Shown: positions 26,239-38,199 of the stretch, piece by piece
Position numbering within the stretch: the first letter of the stretch is position 1
How the letters are laid out: each line of letters starts with the position of its first letter
Assembly (NCBI GenBank): GCA_050084985.1
Contig: JBITNC010000001.1
Coordinates: 175,894,001 to 175,958,000, forward strand
Length of the DNA: 64,000 bases
Direction: 5' to 3'
Origin: Nageia nagi
Taxonomy: Eukaryota > Pinophyta
Translations under genes and position numbers: made by a program
Notes under the pieces: model-generated
Database searches by the model: none
Seen by the model: the letters and a program-made list of their open reading frames with translations, nothing else
Told to the model about the DNA's origin: nothing

Positions 26239-26889
26239 TGGATGTCATCTAATTGAACTTGCAACAAGAATGCTTCTGATTATTTCTTCCTTGCTACCCT
26301 TGGCTTCTCCTTGCTTTAATCAGTTGCTAGTCTTCAAATCCTACACATGCACAAAAATAACAACCCATCAAACATACATGTTCATGCTTTAAAATTATAA
26401 TAAATAATATGAAATAAACATGTATGCAAGTAAAAATAATGAACTAAAATGTACTTAATAATATGGCTTGAATTCAACAAAGTAAGGTTGCATTTCATTG
26501 CATCTCTCTTACCTATGTGGGAATGATCTTATTTATAATTTTTCTAATGCAACATTAGTTTCTATTTTGGAAGATAAGGCTACATGAAAAATATCATCTA
26601 GCCTTGTCACAAATTAAATCCATGGAAGGAAATCATAGGATTAGAGATGAATCATCCTTGATCCATCAGCTTGTTTCCTTGGGTGTCTAATTTTTCTATT
26701 ATTTTCTTTGTGTTTTCTATTTACAGGATCACTAATGATTACCCATCAAGCACCAGTGATCAGGTATGATTATCAATAATTGTTCTAAATCACTAGTGAC
26801 CAATAGATTTTAGTAAACTTTAATGTTTGCCTAAAATTTTATTCCCCTCTTTCATTTATCAAAAGAGGGGTCATTTTTAGGTGTTTACA

Positions 26890-26894
26890 CATAC
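26890..26894. repeat. Target-site duplication of element A, right copy
   Basis: CATAC is identical to 2,754-2,758. Element C's sequence resumes here. Confidence 0.85.
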
Positions 26895-27249
26895 CTCATG
26901 GATGAAGGCAAGGTATGGTCATTTATCATTCCATTTCTTTGTAGTTATTCCTTATTTAGTTCCCTTATGATAGAAACCTCATAAATAAAAATACTATAAT
27001 TCCTTATAATAGTATTTGAATAAACATTATGGTTGTCCTCAAGAAAACCTCTATATAATTGGGTAGTAGCATTGTTCCCATATTTTATTTTAAAGTGTGA
27101 TTTGAATATTCATCAAAGGAAACATATCCCTTGAATATTTCAGATTGGTTATAGTATGCAATTAGTAAATCATCCAAATCATTTGCAAATTGGAACTTCT
27201 CCTTTATTGCAAATAAAATTTCTTCAAGTCTCCATGGTGAAGATACCAT
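26895..27249 (-). pseudogene. Element C internal ORF, proximal part
   Basis: The minus-strand ATG at 27,249, about 60 bases inside the PBS, begins MVSSPWRLEEILFAIKEKF and stays open for 55 codons to NHTLK. A frame change then leads into a second open stretch (YGNNATTQLYRGFLEDNHN) that runs to the insertion site of element A. The coding sequence resumes on the other side at 2,753. The protein is not one I recognise and lacks gag or pol signatures. The position directly after the PBS is where gag would be. Confidence 0.5.
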
Positions 27250-27305
27250 GGTGAAATTTAGCCAATATCAGATAATGAGCTCTCCTTCTCCTCAATGTCC
27301 TTTTA

Positions 27306-27323
27306 GTGACTTGTAGCACCAAA
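27306..27323 (-). promoter_or_regulatory. Primer-binding site of element C
   Basis: On the minus strand TTTGGTGCTACAAGTCAC directly follows an LTR end reading ATTACA. A TGG-initial stretch here is the expected PBS form. It resembles the A and B sites in its first eight bases (TTGGTGCTA). Confidence 0.6.
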
Positions 27324-27422
27324 TGTAATAAAAAATAATATTTAGTATGTCCAAAGACCTTGTAAAATTATAAATACTTATCTTCTATGATGAAAATGAG
27401 TTAATACTTATAAGTAATGATG

Positions 27423-28130
27423 CTTGTGATGCAACTTTGACACCCAATTGGCCTTAACAACCTAACATCCCACTTCAAGTTCCTTTGAAATGCAACAAAG
27501 ATTTTGAAAAACCCTCTAATAGCTTTATGTTTGACCTCTATTAGATTTTAAATGCAATAAGAAGTCAAAAAACTCTTTCAAACCTTCAACATTTGGCCCA
27601 AAATAGATTTAGAATGCCAAACTATCTTTAAAACAACCCTCAGTATACCATGGTTTTCTTCAATATGATCTTGAAATGCAACTTAATCTTCAAAAATTCC
27701 CTTAAATTACTAATTTCTATTTTAAGGGATGCTCAAAATGCAAAAATATCCTTTGAAACAAATTCAATATGCCTACATTTGACCTCAAGTGGTCTTGAAA
27801 AGTAAAATAAACCTTAAAATTTATCTAATATATGAACATCCACCCAAAAATTACCTTGAAATGTAATAGAAGTCTCAAAATTCTCCTAGTTGGCTAACAT
27901 CTAGACTCTAGTGACCCATAAATGCAATGTTTAGCCTAATATGGTCTCGAACTATAGCTTCAAGTATAAAAACCTCTTAAAATATCAACACCTAACTTTT
28001 GATTATTCTAAAGTGTAACTTTAGGTATTAAAATTCCCTTTGAATAACAACATCCTCCTTAAAGGACCCTAAAAATGATAAGTGAGCTATAAAATATATT
28101 CCAAAACACTAACATCTACCCCTATATGGG
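27423..28130. repeat. 62-bp tandem repeat array, about 11 units
   Basis: The word CTTGAAATGCAAC and its variants start at 27,423, 27,484, 27,546, 27,608, 27,670, 27,732, 27,794, 27,855, 27,916, 28,008 and 28,069. Steps are 61-62 bp except one of 92. Units also share CAAAAATTCCCTT-like and AACATTTGACCTC-like words. Divergence between units is high, so the array is old. It lies in the end of element C's LTR nearest the PBS. Confidence 0.85.
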
Positions 28131-28853
28131 ATTAGACTCTCCAAACACACCTTATTCCTCCCTCAAACTCAAAAGTAAATCAATAACAAACTTCAACTTG
28201 AAATAAAAGATGAATTTAAAAAAAAAATCTTTTCAAGCTATATGAACCTCCTTAAAGCTTCTAATATTGGTATTCAATCCAAGATATGCCCAATGAATTT
28301 CCAAAAGGATGAGATAGAGCTCCAAGATCCCCAACAACTTGATCCAAGCATCTAGGTCCTCTAGAATTCCTTCAAAATGACCACTATGATGCTAGGTCAA
28401 CTCGAGTCTTTAGCAAAATAATAAAAACTCTTTATAAATAGCACTATGATATGGAATATTATCACAATGAGTCTTCTATAGCTCTTTCAACTCCTCCAAT
28501 AATCACCGTTAGTTATAACTCCTCAACTCTTACCCAATAACAAGTGTAAGATCTCCAACTTCAATAAATATCCCATGTATGATACCATTGTGTTGTGGCT
28601 ATCCCACTCTTCACACTCTCTTTGACTTCAACTTGAACCCTTTATTCCTAATAAGATGGTAGAATCAAGACTATGATACCATTATGATGAGTCATTTTTG
28701 AGCTCAATCATCAAACATACCCTAGGAGAGGGATGTTTAGCTTTTATATATCAAACTAGCCAAAATAAGCTTAAAATACACCAAATAAATCAATAACTTT
28801 ATAGAAAGGACAAATATGAATTCAAACTCAAAAAAAACCTCTTGATTCAATGT

Positions 28854-28858
28854 CAAAT
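28854..28858. repeat. Target-site duplication of element B, left copy
   Basis: CAAAT lies outside the 5' LTR and CAAAC outside the 3' LTR (47,112-47,116), one C/T difference. Confidence 0.75.
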
Positions 28859-29759
28859 TGTAGACATCAAAATACGATCCACTTATACATTAAAAAATTA
28901 AAATACTTAAAATGTTGATGATTAGAATACAATTGTTGGTGATTAGTAGAGGTCGCTAGTGTCTGCTTATGATCACTGATGACTCTACAATAGAAAAATA
29001 AAAAACTCAAAAAATAGAAGATGAACTGTAAGTTTCATTCTCTTTGTAAAAGTATGGATAGAGAGGGTTAGTCATTACATGCATTGTCACTAGATGCAAA
29101 ATCCGTTTGGTTATTTCAAGCTAGTAATAAAATTTGACTCCCCTTTTTCAACCTTCTATAATTCCACAAATGCCCATTAAAAAAATCTATAAATACATAA
29201 AGCAGATAGATAAAAAATGAGGGAGAAAAAATTGAAGTAGACTTATGTTGCTGAAATAAAGATTGAACTATAAGGTTTATTTCAATTTGATTTTTGTTAT
29301 ATTCTTTTCTTCCTTATGTTAAGATTTTAAAAAAAAGTACATGTATATTTTAATGTGTTGTTTGAGCATGTTTGTAGGGTTCATAGGTGTTAAGATGCAA
29401 TAGAATTCAAAGGAATCAAAGATACAGATGATAAAAAGCTAGAACATGAGAGAGTGATTCAAATTAATCATAAAATTTGAAATCACACAATCACCAATGA
29501 CTTGATATTGGGTGTCAATATTTCACCTTAGTTTCTATAGTTTTGATAAGGGTCATCAGTGACCTTCCATCCATATACCCATACAATTTATTTTATATAT
29601 GCATTTTGAGAAAATCCCTTTCATAAGGCAACTAGATCTAGTGATCTAAAATTTGTAATACTAAGGTTTTCTAAAAAATTAATGAAATTTTAGTTTGTAT
29701 TAAGTATATTTGTCTTGATTGCTAATAGGGTTAATTTTTTTACTAACATTTTTGGTACT
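28859..29759 (+). repeat. Element B 5' LTR
   Basis: Direct repeat of 46,219-47,111. A TATA-like CTATAAATAC lies at about 29,188, some 330 bp into the LTR, consistent with a U3 promoter. GATCACTGATGACTC and related words are copies of the dispersed motif. Confidence 0.9.
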
Positions 29760-29785
29760 AGAAGGAGGACACCTTTGAATACAAG
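29760..29785 (+). promoter_or_regulatory. Primer-binding site of element B
   Basis: TTTTGGTACTAGAAGGAGGA directly follows the LTR end ACTAACA. Element A keeps GTGCTAGAAGGAGGG at the same place. It is not the initiator-Met type. Confidence 0.7.
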
Positions 29786-29892
29786 GAGTTGATTTATTGT
29801 ATTTAATTCTAATTTCTCTATCGCATGTTATCAATTTGATTTATCCAATCTGTTAACTTCAAATTCTATAATCTATGTTTTTACAAGAACTC

Positions 29893-29990
29893 TACAGGAA
29901 ATGCTAGTGATTATAGCCAAACATCAATGACTAAGATTGAATGCTAGTGATTGATATAGAACATTAGTGATTGGAGTACAAGTGCCATAA
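29893..29990. repeat. Quasi-palindromic motif cluster just inside the PBS of element B
   Basis: Four to five copies of AATGCTAGTGATT-type words, such as CATCAATGACTAAG and ACATTAGTGATTGG, about 20-25 bp apart, at the same location as the array in element A at 25,230-25,400. Confidence 0.6.
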
Positions 29991-30559
29991 TACCCTTTCA
30001 CATTTCAATATCTAGGCACTAAATGAAAAGAGGCAAATAATATACAATATTCATATGATTTCTTTACTCAGAGTGCATACAAGAAAGGGTAGATGAAATG
30101 TTAAATTTATTTTACATATGAAAAGTTATTTGATATTTAAGTATTTTTTAGGGTTTCTTTTTAGGGATCTTTATACTCATATAAAAAACTTTTGTTATCT
30201 TATCCACATATGCTCTCCCTTTGCACTGAAAGGTGATCTTAGGTGACTAGAATAGATTTGATAATAAAAAAATAAATGAACCTTTTTCATATTTTCACAT
30301 AATTTTGGAAAGAATTGAATTAAGTTACTTCCAAAATTGGAAAGGGTCAATGAATCATAATTAAGCTTGGAATGAACTTAAAGTAAATGAGTCAAGATTT
30401 TGGGTAGTTAAATCATTAAATAGTACATTAATTATTTGGGATCATTATCACATTTAAAACTTTTGTTTGTTGAGTAGGCCTCTACTCTTACACTATTAGT
30501 GATTCTAAGCAAATTGAGAAAAGAACAAAAGAGGAAATGAATTCTCTTTGTTTTGTAAT

Positions 30560-30800
30560 GAACCTCATATTAACACTCTTAAAGATGTTTTCCCTTACCA
30601 CTCCAATGGAGGTCGAAGGGATGTGTGACTCTTAGAGGAGTAATTGAATCTCATTTTCATTAATTTATTTACATAAAATGGCTTCTTACTAAGTCTACCC
30701 TTACCACTCCAATGGAGGTTGAAGGTTGAATGTGACTAGTAAGAAGAGGTAATTTACCACACATAATACTTCCACAACTGGAAGGAGTTAATGAATCTCA
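30560..30800. repeat. Leader tandem repeat of element B, about 106 bp
   Basis: CCTTACCACTCCAATGGAGG begins at 30,593 and 30,699. It is the reverse complement of the GACCTCCTTG...GTGGTAAGG motif of element A, as expected since the elements face opposite ways. A weaker third copy is near 30,770. The rest of the leader, 29,990-30,560 and 30,800-31,270, shows nothing else I can name. Confidence 0.75.
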
Positions 30801-31270
30801 TTTAAATTTGGTTAATAAATCTCACTTAACATAATAACTAAAATAACAATAGGGTTTTTTAGATTAAGATTTATTTAATTAAAATTCTATTTGTATCACA
30901 TTAAAATAAAGATAAAAATAAACATGAATGCCTAGGAGGGATAGTTTGCATAAGTATATTTTATTTGTTAAGTTGCATTTCATGAGACTTTTATATTTTA
31001 TTTTATTTTTATTTGTTACGTATAAGTATATTTTAGGTACCAAGCTATGACTTCACTTTAGACATCCTTTAGTAATACCAACTTACCCTATTAAAATACC
31101 TGATTAGAACAACAAATTTAGGAAAAACTAAATTACATTATATATATATAAACATATCAATAAGTATATGCATGCATGTAGGATGTTTGTGCACAATTAT
31201 TTTCTTGTACACATGAAAATCACAAAAACTTAAAAAATATATCTTAGTTAAGTTGTATGTTTTTTGAAAT

Positions 31271-34200
31271 ATGGTCCAAACTCGTTCACAAATGGCTCGA
31301 CAAGGTAGAGAAGTTCCAAGTTCCATTAATTTAGAAGAAATAAATAGAACTAGTTTATATTTGCTACAAAAAATTCCACATCATGAATCAAATATTGCAC
31401 CATTGCTTCAAGAAGTGTATTCAAAATATTTTGAAACTAATCCAATTTAAGAATCTTTTGAAAAAAGAAAATATTGAAAGACTTAATACAACACAAGAAA
31501 CATATATGGAGCATGATCTTACATTGATATAAGCTAGAAAAAAATTAACTCAATTATGTATACCCCAAGCTACTCCTCATGTTCATGGTCTTTCTCTATG
31601 TGGTACTCATTACAATTTAGATGAATTACCTTTAGAATCATCTATATGAAATCCAAACAAATTAAAACTACCATCAAATGCACATACAACTGACCCTATA
31701 TTATAAAAGGGAGTGTTTAAACCAAAGTATGTAAAAGTTAAGAAATATTTACTAGATGGTTAATTTGTTATTTCCTATGTTAGATGATCAGATTATACAC
31801 CATCAACAATTTCAAGAGAGATGCAAGACATGTATGATAAGGTATCTATAAATACAGCTAGGCTTGTGTCACAAAATTTAGAAGGATTTACTTCATTTTA
31901 TAATCCTTATCAAGTTTTGCAACCTAAACAAAACCATTATAAGAATATTGTTACATCAACAAGGCACTCAGATTTGCAAATTGTGCCATTTAAAAAATTA
32001 TTAGAGTTACTAGAATCTAGTAATAAATGACTAATGTTACAACCAATTCCTCCATGTATGCATACAAAGGAAAACTCATTACCAAAACTTACACAAGAAG
32101 AGTTTCAACAAAATTTAGAAAAATATGATCAAACTTTAGAAGTAAAAAAGGAATAAGAGTTAATTATATTTACTCAACAATATCCAATACCTTTTCAATA
32201 GATAGGAAATCCTTAAGTTGTATTACAAGCTTTTGATATTCAATAACAATTTCCATCTCAAATTCAAAATACATAAGAGATGATTCAACAATTCCAAATG
32301 CCATCACAAATACAATATAATTTAGGTATGCCACAAGAAAATAAAATCCTAAAACACCTAGATATGAATATATATTGGATATGTCTTAACAAAGTCAAAC
32401 TCCTCTAAGACCACAAGTGCAAACACAAGGTCATGTGGTACAGGTACAACAAAAAGGAAAACAACCAATGTATCAAGAATAAGCTAGTATTGTTCATACA
32501 ACAAGTCAACCAATTCAAAGTATAATACCAATACTACAAACTTGAAAAGCACAAACCTTAACATCACAAGCACAAAATATACAAGTAAATTACTATTACA
32601 AATCAACACAAAGATTAACTTTAAGTGATAATCAAAATCAACCACAAAATTTCATATCTTATGTACAAAAAGGACAATCTATTCCTCAAACAATTCCTTT
32701 ACAATAAATGCCTTAACAAAAGTAGATTCAAATAATGCCACATCAATATCAAACTTCATATCAACAACCATAAGTTTAGTTACAACAACCTATATTTCAA
32801 AATAGGTATTTACCTATTCAACAACTAAATCCATAAGTCATTCAACCATGTCAAAATCAACAAATGGTTCCATAATTTCAACAATAATCATATACTCAAC
32901 AACCAAATCAACAAGCTACATCTTATCCCCAAGTGCAAGGTAAATCACCAGATTATCAACTTAACACACAAATGCCACCTTAGGATCAAAAGATAGAATA
33001 TCATCTTATGATGTAACAACAACAACCATAGTATGTACAACAAACTTATAAAGTACCAAAACCATTACAAGTAATGGAAACTTCATGAAAAATTCATCAA
33101 ACACCAATGGTAATTTATCAACAACCATAACTATAAGTTGTTCCTTATAATAAAGGTTATTCTGGATTACTACCAAAAGCCTCCCAAGGATATCAAGAAG
33201 AAAATGATCTTCAAATTGTTTCAGCCAAAATTCAACCAAAAATGGGTAAAGAAGATAATGAGGTAACAAAATAGTTAAAAGAGATAGAAGTATTGCTTAA
33301 ACAAAAAAAAGGATAGCCTTTTATATGAGACAATCTATAGTGAACCAAGACATCCAAGTGTTCCAAAGAAGGATATACATTATTAGTTTGAAATCTCTAA
33401 AATTGAACCTTTTAAAGGAAAATAAGATCCTAAACAACATTTAAGAAAATTTAATTATTCTAGTTATTTAATTGCTAATGAAGATGATTTAATGCTATGA
33501 ATATTTCCCATAACACTTGTTGGTCAACCCATGGATTGGTATAATAGTTTGTTAGAATATAGTATTAAAACTTATTCTTAGTTTTCAAACCTTTTTCTAC
33601 AACATTTCAAGATTAATATTAAATATAAAACTTCTATTACTGATCTAATAAAACTACAACAATTCCCTGATGAATCAATAAATGATTTCATTTTACGATG
33701 ATGAGTATTTTGGACAAGCACACCTTATACATTACCTCAAGAAGAATTGGTAAAATTATTTAGTCAAATTTTTTTAAGACCTATATCTAGCATATTACTT
33801 ATGCAACAACATAAAATGTTTGAAGATGTTATCTCTTAGGTAGTAGTAATCAAACAAGTTAAAATTCAAGATGGTGAAATAAAAGGTAAAAAATGAGAAG
33901 GATATATAAAAACTAAGACACAAATAGATAAGGTGATGTTAGCTAATAAATTATCTATGCACAAAGAAGAAGAATTTAATCCAACCTTAAAAAATGAGGA
34001 AGAACCAAAATGAAACCAAAAATTTGAAAGAGATACAAAACCTCATAGGAATTTTACACCTGTATTCGAACCTTTTCAAAATATTTTAAAGAAAATGTTA
34101 GATCATAATTTAATAATACTACTTGAACTTAGATTAGATGAAATGCAAAATAAAAATACAAAATGGTATAGAGAAAATGAATTTTATAATTATCATTGGT

Positions 34201-34440
34201 AAAATGGTCATGATACAAATCAATGTCATTCATTGAAACATGTGATCCAAGATTTAATTGATGAGGGAAAATTACAGGTAGATACCCCTCTGCCAAACCC
34301 TAATAAAGAATTAGGTATTTATCAAAATCCTCTTCCACATTATACAAATAATATTTCATGAAATACAAATCAAGTAATACATAAATATGATCCAAATTAC
34401 ATAGGGTATGTTTCTATGATTAGTGTTGTCACAAGAGCAT
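31271..34440 (+). pseudogene. Element B gag
   Basis: The ATG at 31,271 opens MVQTRSQMARQGREVPSSIN and runs 58 codons before the first stop and a frame change. A long Gln/Pro-rich middle section (about 32,040-33,260) is riddled with TAA where Gln (CAA) would be expected. The capsid-like domain at about 33,385-33,900 has EPFKGK, DPKQHLRKFNYSSY and MDWYNSLLEYS. The zinc-binding region near 34,180-34,240 reads FYNYHW, a stop, then NGHDTNQC, with the first Cys replaced by Tyr as in element A. VIQDLIDEGKLQVDTP follows. It is larger than usual Ty3 gag, as in other Tat elements. Confidence 0.75.
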
Positions 34441-36289
34441 AAAAAAGTCAAAATAAACAAAATATAGCAATGAATCAACAAAATGTAATGCCACAAATAC
34501 CAAGACATAAACATCCTAAAGTGTTAGTAAAAGGAGCATTATAAAAATACTTAAAAATATCATAAGTTAAATTATCCTTATTTGATTTGTTACAACAATC
34601 AAAAGACCATTGAGATGTGATGAATCATATTTTACAAAAAATTGAGTTAGATATTAATGACCCTAAAAGTTTTGCTACTCTTATAGGTAACATCAAACAA
34701 ATTCAAAAACCTATAATTACATTTTATGATCATGAAATAAAACATTGGAAAAATTCATCTGAAATTGATCCACCATTACACATTGTAGCAAATATTGATG
34801 GAAAGATGTTTAAATGAGTCTTAATTGATGAAGGATCTACAATAAATATTATATCAAAAATTGCTTTTCAAAATTTAAATATTCCATTTTCACATATTAA
34901 GGTGCCAAATTTACAATTGAAAGCCTTGAATGATGCCTTATGTCCAATAATTGGATCAATATCTATACATATTACAGTTGGATAAAAAATAGTTCAAACT
35001 GTGTTACAGGTCATTGAAGGGAATATTACACAACATAATATCCTCTTACGAAGACCTTGGATTAAAGATATTCAATATGTTCCTTCAATAGATCATAATT
35101 GTTTAAAATACATACATAATGGAATAGTACATTGTGTCCTTAGATATGATAATCCATATTCACATTGTAACTCTATATGAATTTCTGATGAGATCACTCT
35201 GCCTTCCACTCATTTCTTTATGACATCTTTATCAAACTCTCCAAAAGATAATGATAAATAAAATATGTTAAAACAAGAAAAATAAAAGCAAGTAATTGAT
35301 AGTCCAAAAATAAGTAATTTATTTTCTGAATGAAATAGTTTAAACCCATAAGAAAAAGAATCCTAGCAAAATCAAACACAAACATTAAACATGTTGTATG
35401 ATGCTTCTTCATGTAAAACTAGTGAGATGGTAGTTTCATCTCAAGAGAAATTGTCACAGTATAGATTAAATTAAATTCCTCATACAATGCCTAATTTGTC
35501 TAATCTAGGTATTGGAGAATATGATATTGATGATGTAATATTTAGTATTCCCATTGCTAAAGAGATTGGAAGACCTCATCAAGAATCAAGTATTGTAAGA
35601 CAACTTGTTTCACTAGGTGAAAAACCTAATCAAACATTATTTATATATGTAGGAATTGATAGACCTAATGAACAACCTATTACAAAAATTAGTAAGGAAC
35701 CATTTTGTAATTCTATGGACTATTTTTCACCCTATGGGCAATCTTTTATCCAACAATATTTTGATAAATTTCATTGGAAAGGACATGGATTAAGATGATA
35801 TGAACAAAGCCCATGACATGTAATAGACATATATTATCAAATTCCTATAGATAAGATGGAATTAGGATATAAAAGTAAAACAAAATATAATTAAAATAAA
35901 AATATGATAGATTTACAACCTAAAAATCTCATATCTAAAGAGTCTCTTTACCTCCATCATCCATTAAAATCAAATGATGATGGTACATTTGATAAGTTGA
36001 TACCTAATTATCTATTTAATAATGATATATCAATCAATATGGTTCAAATTGAATAAATCAATATAGAAAATATAAAACCTATATCTCTACAATCCAAAGT
36101 AAAAGTAAATTCAACTTTGATTGAAAGAAATATTGGAGAAGTAGAAGAATATGATTTAAGTGATAAAACTTGGATCCCTATACCCAATCAATTAGAAGAA
36201 GGATCACATATAGCAATTGAAGAAACTATTGATGTTAATATTACTAATGATTCTACTAACCTTAAAATTATTTAGTTAGGGAAATCTTT
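34441..36289 (+). pseudogene. Element B protease and linker to RT
   Basis: The protease core at about 34,814-35,110 shows VLIDEGSTINIISKIAF, where D-E-G stands at the D-S/T-G active site. A conserved region follows with LKALNDALCP, a glycine-rich turn and LLRRPWIKD, the usual ILLGRPWI element. A variable linker of about 1.2 kb then reaches RT. Within it the frame at 35,487-35,798 is well preserved (LGIGEYDIDDVIFSIPIAKE) and matches element A near 19,840-19,900, so it is real coding sequence. Confidence 0.7.
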
Positions 36290-37745
36290 AACAAAGGAAG
36301 AGAAAAAGTTATTTATATCTATTTTGAAAGAAAAATATGCTATATTTGCATGGACATATAAAGATATGCTTGGTATAGCTATCGATCTGGTTGTTCACAA
36401 TCTAGGTATTAAAGATGATGCTAAACCTATTAAGCAAAAGTTATGAAAAATGAATCCTACAATAGCCTTGATGGTAAAAGAAGAATTACAAAAAATTTTA
36501 GATGTTAAATTTATACAACCAACTAATTATTTAGAATGGATTTCAAATATGGTTCCTGTAAAGATACCAAATGGAAAAATTTGTATCTGTATCAATTTTA
36601 GGGATGTCAATAAAGCATGTCCTAAAGATGATTTCCCACTTCCCAATATAGATAACTTAGTGGATGCCATGGTAGTACATGAAATGCTTTCACTTATGGA
36701 TGTACTTTTTTGGTTATAATCAAATAAAAGTTCCTCCCAAGGATCAACATAAAACTACATTTATAACACCATGGGAAACCTTTTGTTATAATTTGATGCC
36801 CGTTGGTCTTAAAAATGTTGGAGTGACATATCAAAGAGTAATGAAATACATCTTTCACATTTATATGCATGATATCATATAAGATTATGTTGATGACTTA
36901 TTGGCTAAGTCTAAAGCAAGAGAACAACATCCTGAGATATTGATAAAAATATGTGATAGATTGTTAGAATTTAATGTTCCTCTTAACCCAAAGAAATGTG
37001 TTTTTGGACTAACTTTAGAAAAACTATTAGGATTCATTGTATGTTTATGAGGAATCAAAATAGATTCTAATAAAATTAAAGCAATAATAGACATGCCTTC
37101 TCCTTCCAATATTAAACAATTGAAAAGTTTGCAAGAAAAATTACAAGCAATCATATGTTTTATTTCACAATTTTTAGATAAATGTAAACCTTGTACTAAA
37201 TTAATAAAAAAGGGAACCATTTTAAATTGGGGTAAATAACAACAAGAATTTTTGGATGAAATTAAACAATATTTATTAACATCACTAGTATTAAGTCCTT
37301 CACAAGCCAATGAACTATTTTTTCTCTATTCATTAGCAACAAACAATGCATTAGGTATTATGCTTGCTCAAAAGAATGAACACAACAAAGAACAAGCCAT
37401 ATATTACCTTAGTCGAACACTGGTGGATTTTGAAATTAAGTATGTATATATGAAAAAACTATATTTAGCCATAATTTTTACATTGAAAAAAGTTAGACAT
37501 TAAATGTTAAACCATACTACTTATGTTATTGCACAAGTTGATCCCCTTAAATATATGATGAATAAAACTTACCAAAATATAAGAACATTAAAATGGATCA
37601 TGTATTTGATTGAATTTGATTTACAATTCATTAGTTAAAAATCCATCAAAGGTCAAGTTATAGCTAATTATTTAGCAAAAGCACCTTTACAAGATGATAA
37701 TCCCCTTATCATAGAATTACTCGATGAACACATTTCAATTAGACA
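36290..37745 (+). pseudogene. Element B reverse transcriptase and linked RNase H
   Basis: The RT starts with an EKYAIFAWTYKDM stretch. It has NPTIALMVKEELQKILD, WISNMVPVKIPNGKI, INFRDVNKACPKDDFPLP and, after a one-base frame change near 36,710, TPWETFCYNLMPVGLKN and an intact YVDD near 36,890. The connection and RNase H follow, with NPKKCVFGL, TNNALGIMLAQ and QAIYYLSRTLVDFEIKY, and the KSIKGQVIANYLAKAPL tail. RT copies element RNA into DNA; RNase H removes the RNA strand. Stops leave no active product. Confidence 0.88.
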
Positions 37746-37774
37746 ATGTTGACTTACCAACAAAATTGGAAGAA

Positions 37775-38160
37775 AAATGAGATATGACAATACATTTTGA
37801 TGGATCTAAGTGTGAAAAGGGAGGTGGAGTAGGTGTTATATATTTTTCACTCCTCAAGGAATACCAATTCCATACTCATTCAAATTAGATTTTCTTTATA
37901 CAAATAATAATGTTGAATATGAGGCCTTAAAATTAGCTATTAAGATCACTCTAAAATTAAAACTATGAAAAGTAAAATTCATCATAGATTCATTATTAAT
38001 TATAAATCAAATTAAAGGAATCTTTCAATGTAAAGAACCTTTACTTCAAAAATATAAACAAATAGTTGAAAATTTATTATCTTTATTGAAAAAATATGAA
38101 ATTCAAGCAACTCCCAGATCAAATAATAGATTTGCTTATGCTATGGCATAAATTGGATCA
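37775..38160 (+). pseudogene. Element B second (archaeal-type) RNase H
   Basis: MTIHFDGSKCEKGGGVGVI opens the domain, with the first catalytic Asp. After a frameshift near 37,845 come PYSFKLDFLYTNNNVEYEAL (the catalytic Glu region), KFIIDSLLIINQIKGIFQ (second Asp) and a RSNNRFAYAMA tail, where the usual N..AD.LA has Tyr for Asp. The domain separates the RT-linked RNase H from integrase. This arrangement is known from the plant Tat lineage. Confidence 0.82.
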
Positions 38161-38199
38161 TTAATACCTCAAAATACTCACCACCAAAACATTCACATT

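Larger units (their letters stand above)
25562..26889 (-). repeat. Element A 5' LTR, split by a solo LTR
   Basis: Direct repeat of 2,759-3,547 with the same minus-strand 5' edge (TGTAAACACC here, TGTAGACACC in the other copy) and the low-coordinate edge TGTTTACTTG. Its true length without the insertion is about 835 bp. Words such as CACCAGTGATCAGG and CACTAGTGACC within it belong to the dispersed quasi-palindromic motif. Confidence 0.85.
27324..28858 (-). mobile_element. Element C 5' LTR, low-coordinate part
   Basis: This part runs from the PBS edge (plus strand TGTAATAAAAAAT) to the insertion site of element B. Together with 47,117-48,548 it makes an LTR of about 2.97 kb with matching TGTAAT and ATTACA ends. 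It contains the 62-bp tandem array. The remainder, 28,131-28,858, shows no coding sequence. This part has no partner within the window because the 3' LTR copy is cut at base 1, so the extent rests on the two edges. Confidence 0.65.

Noticed and set aside
27423-28130. CRISPR-like regular repeat
   Set aside because: Units are adjacent 62-bp tandem repeats without unique spacers, and the setting is a plant LTR.
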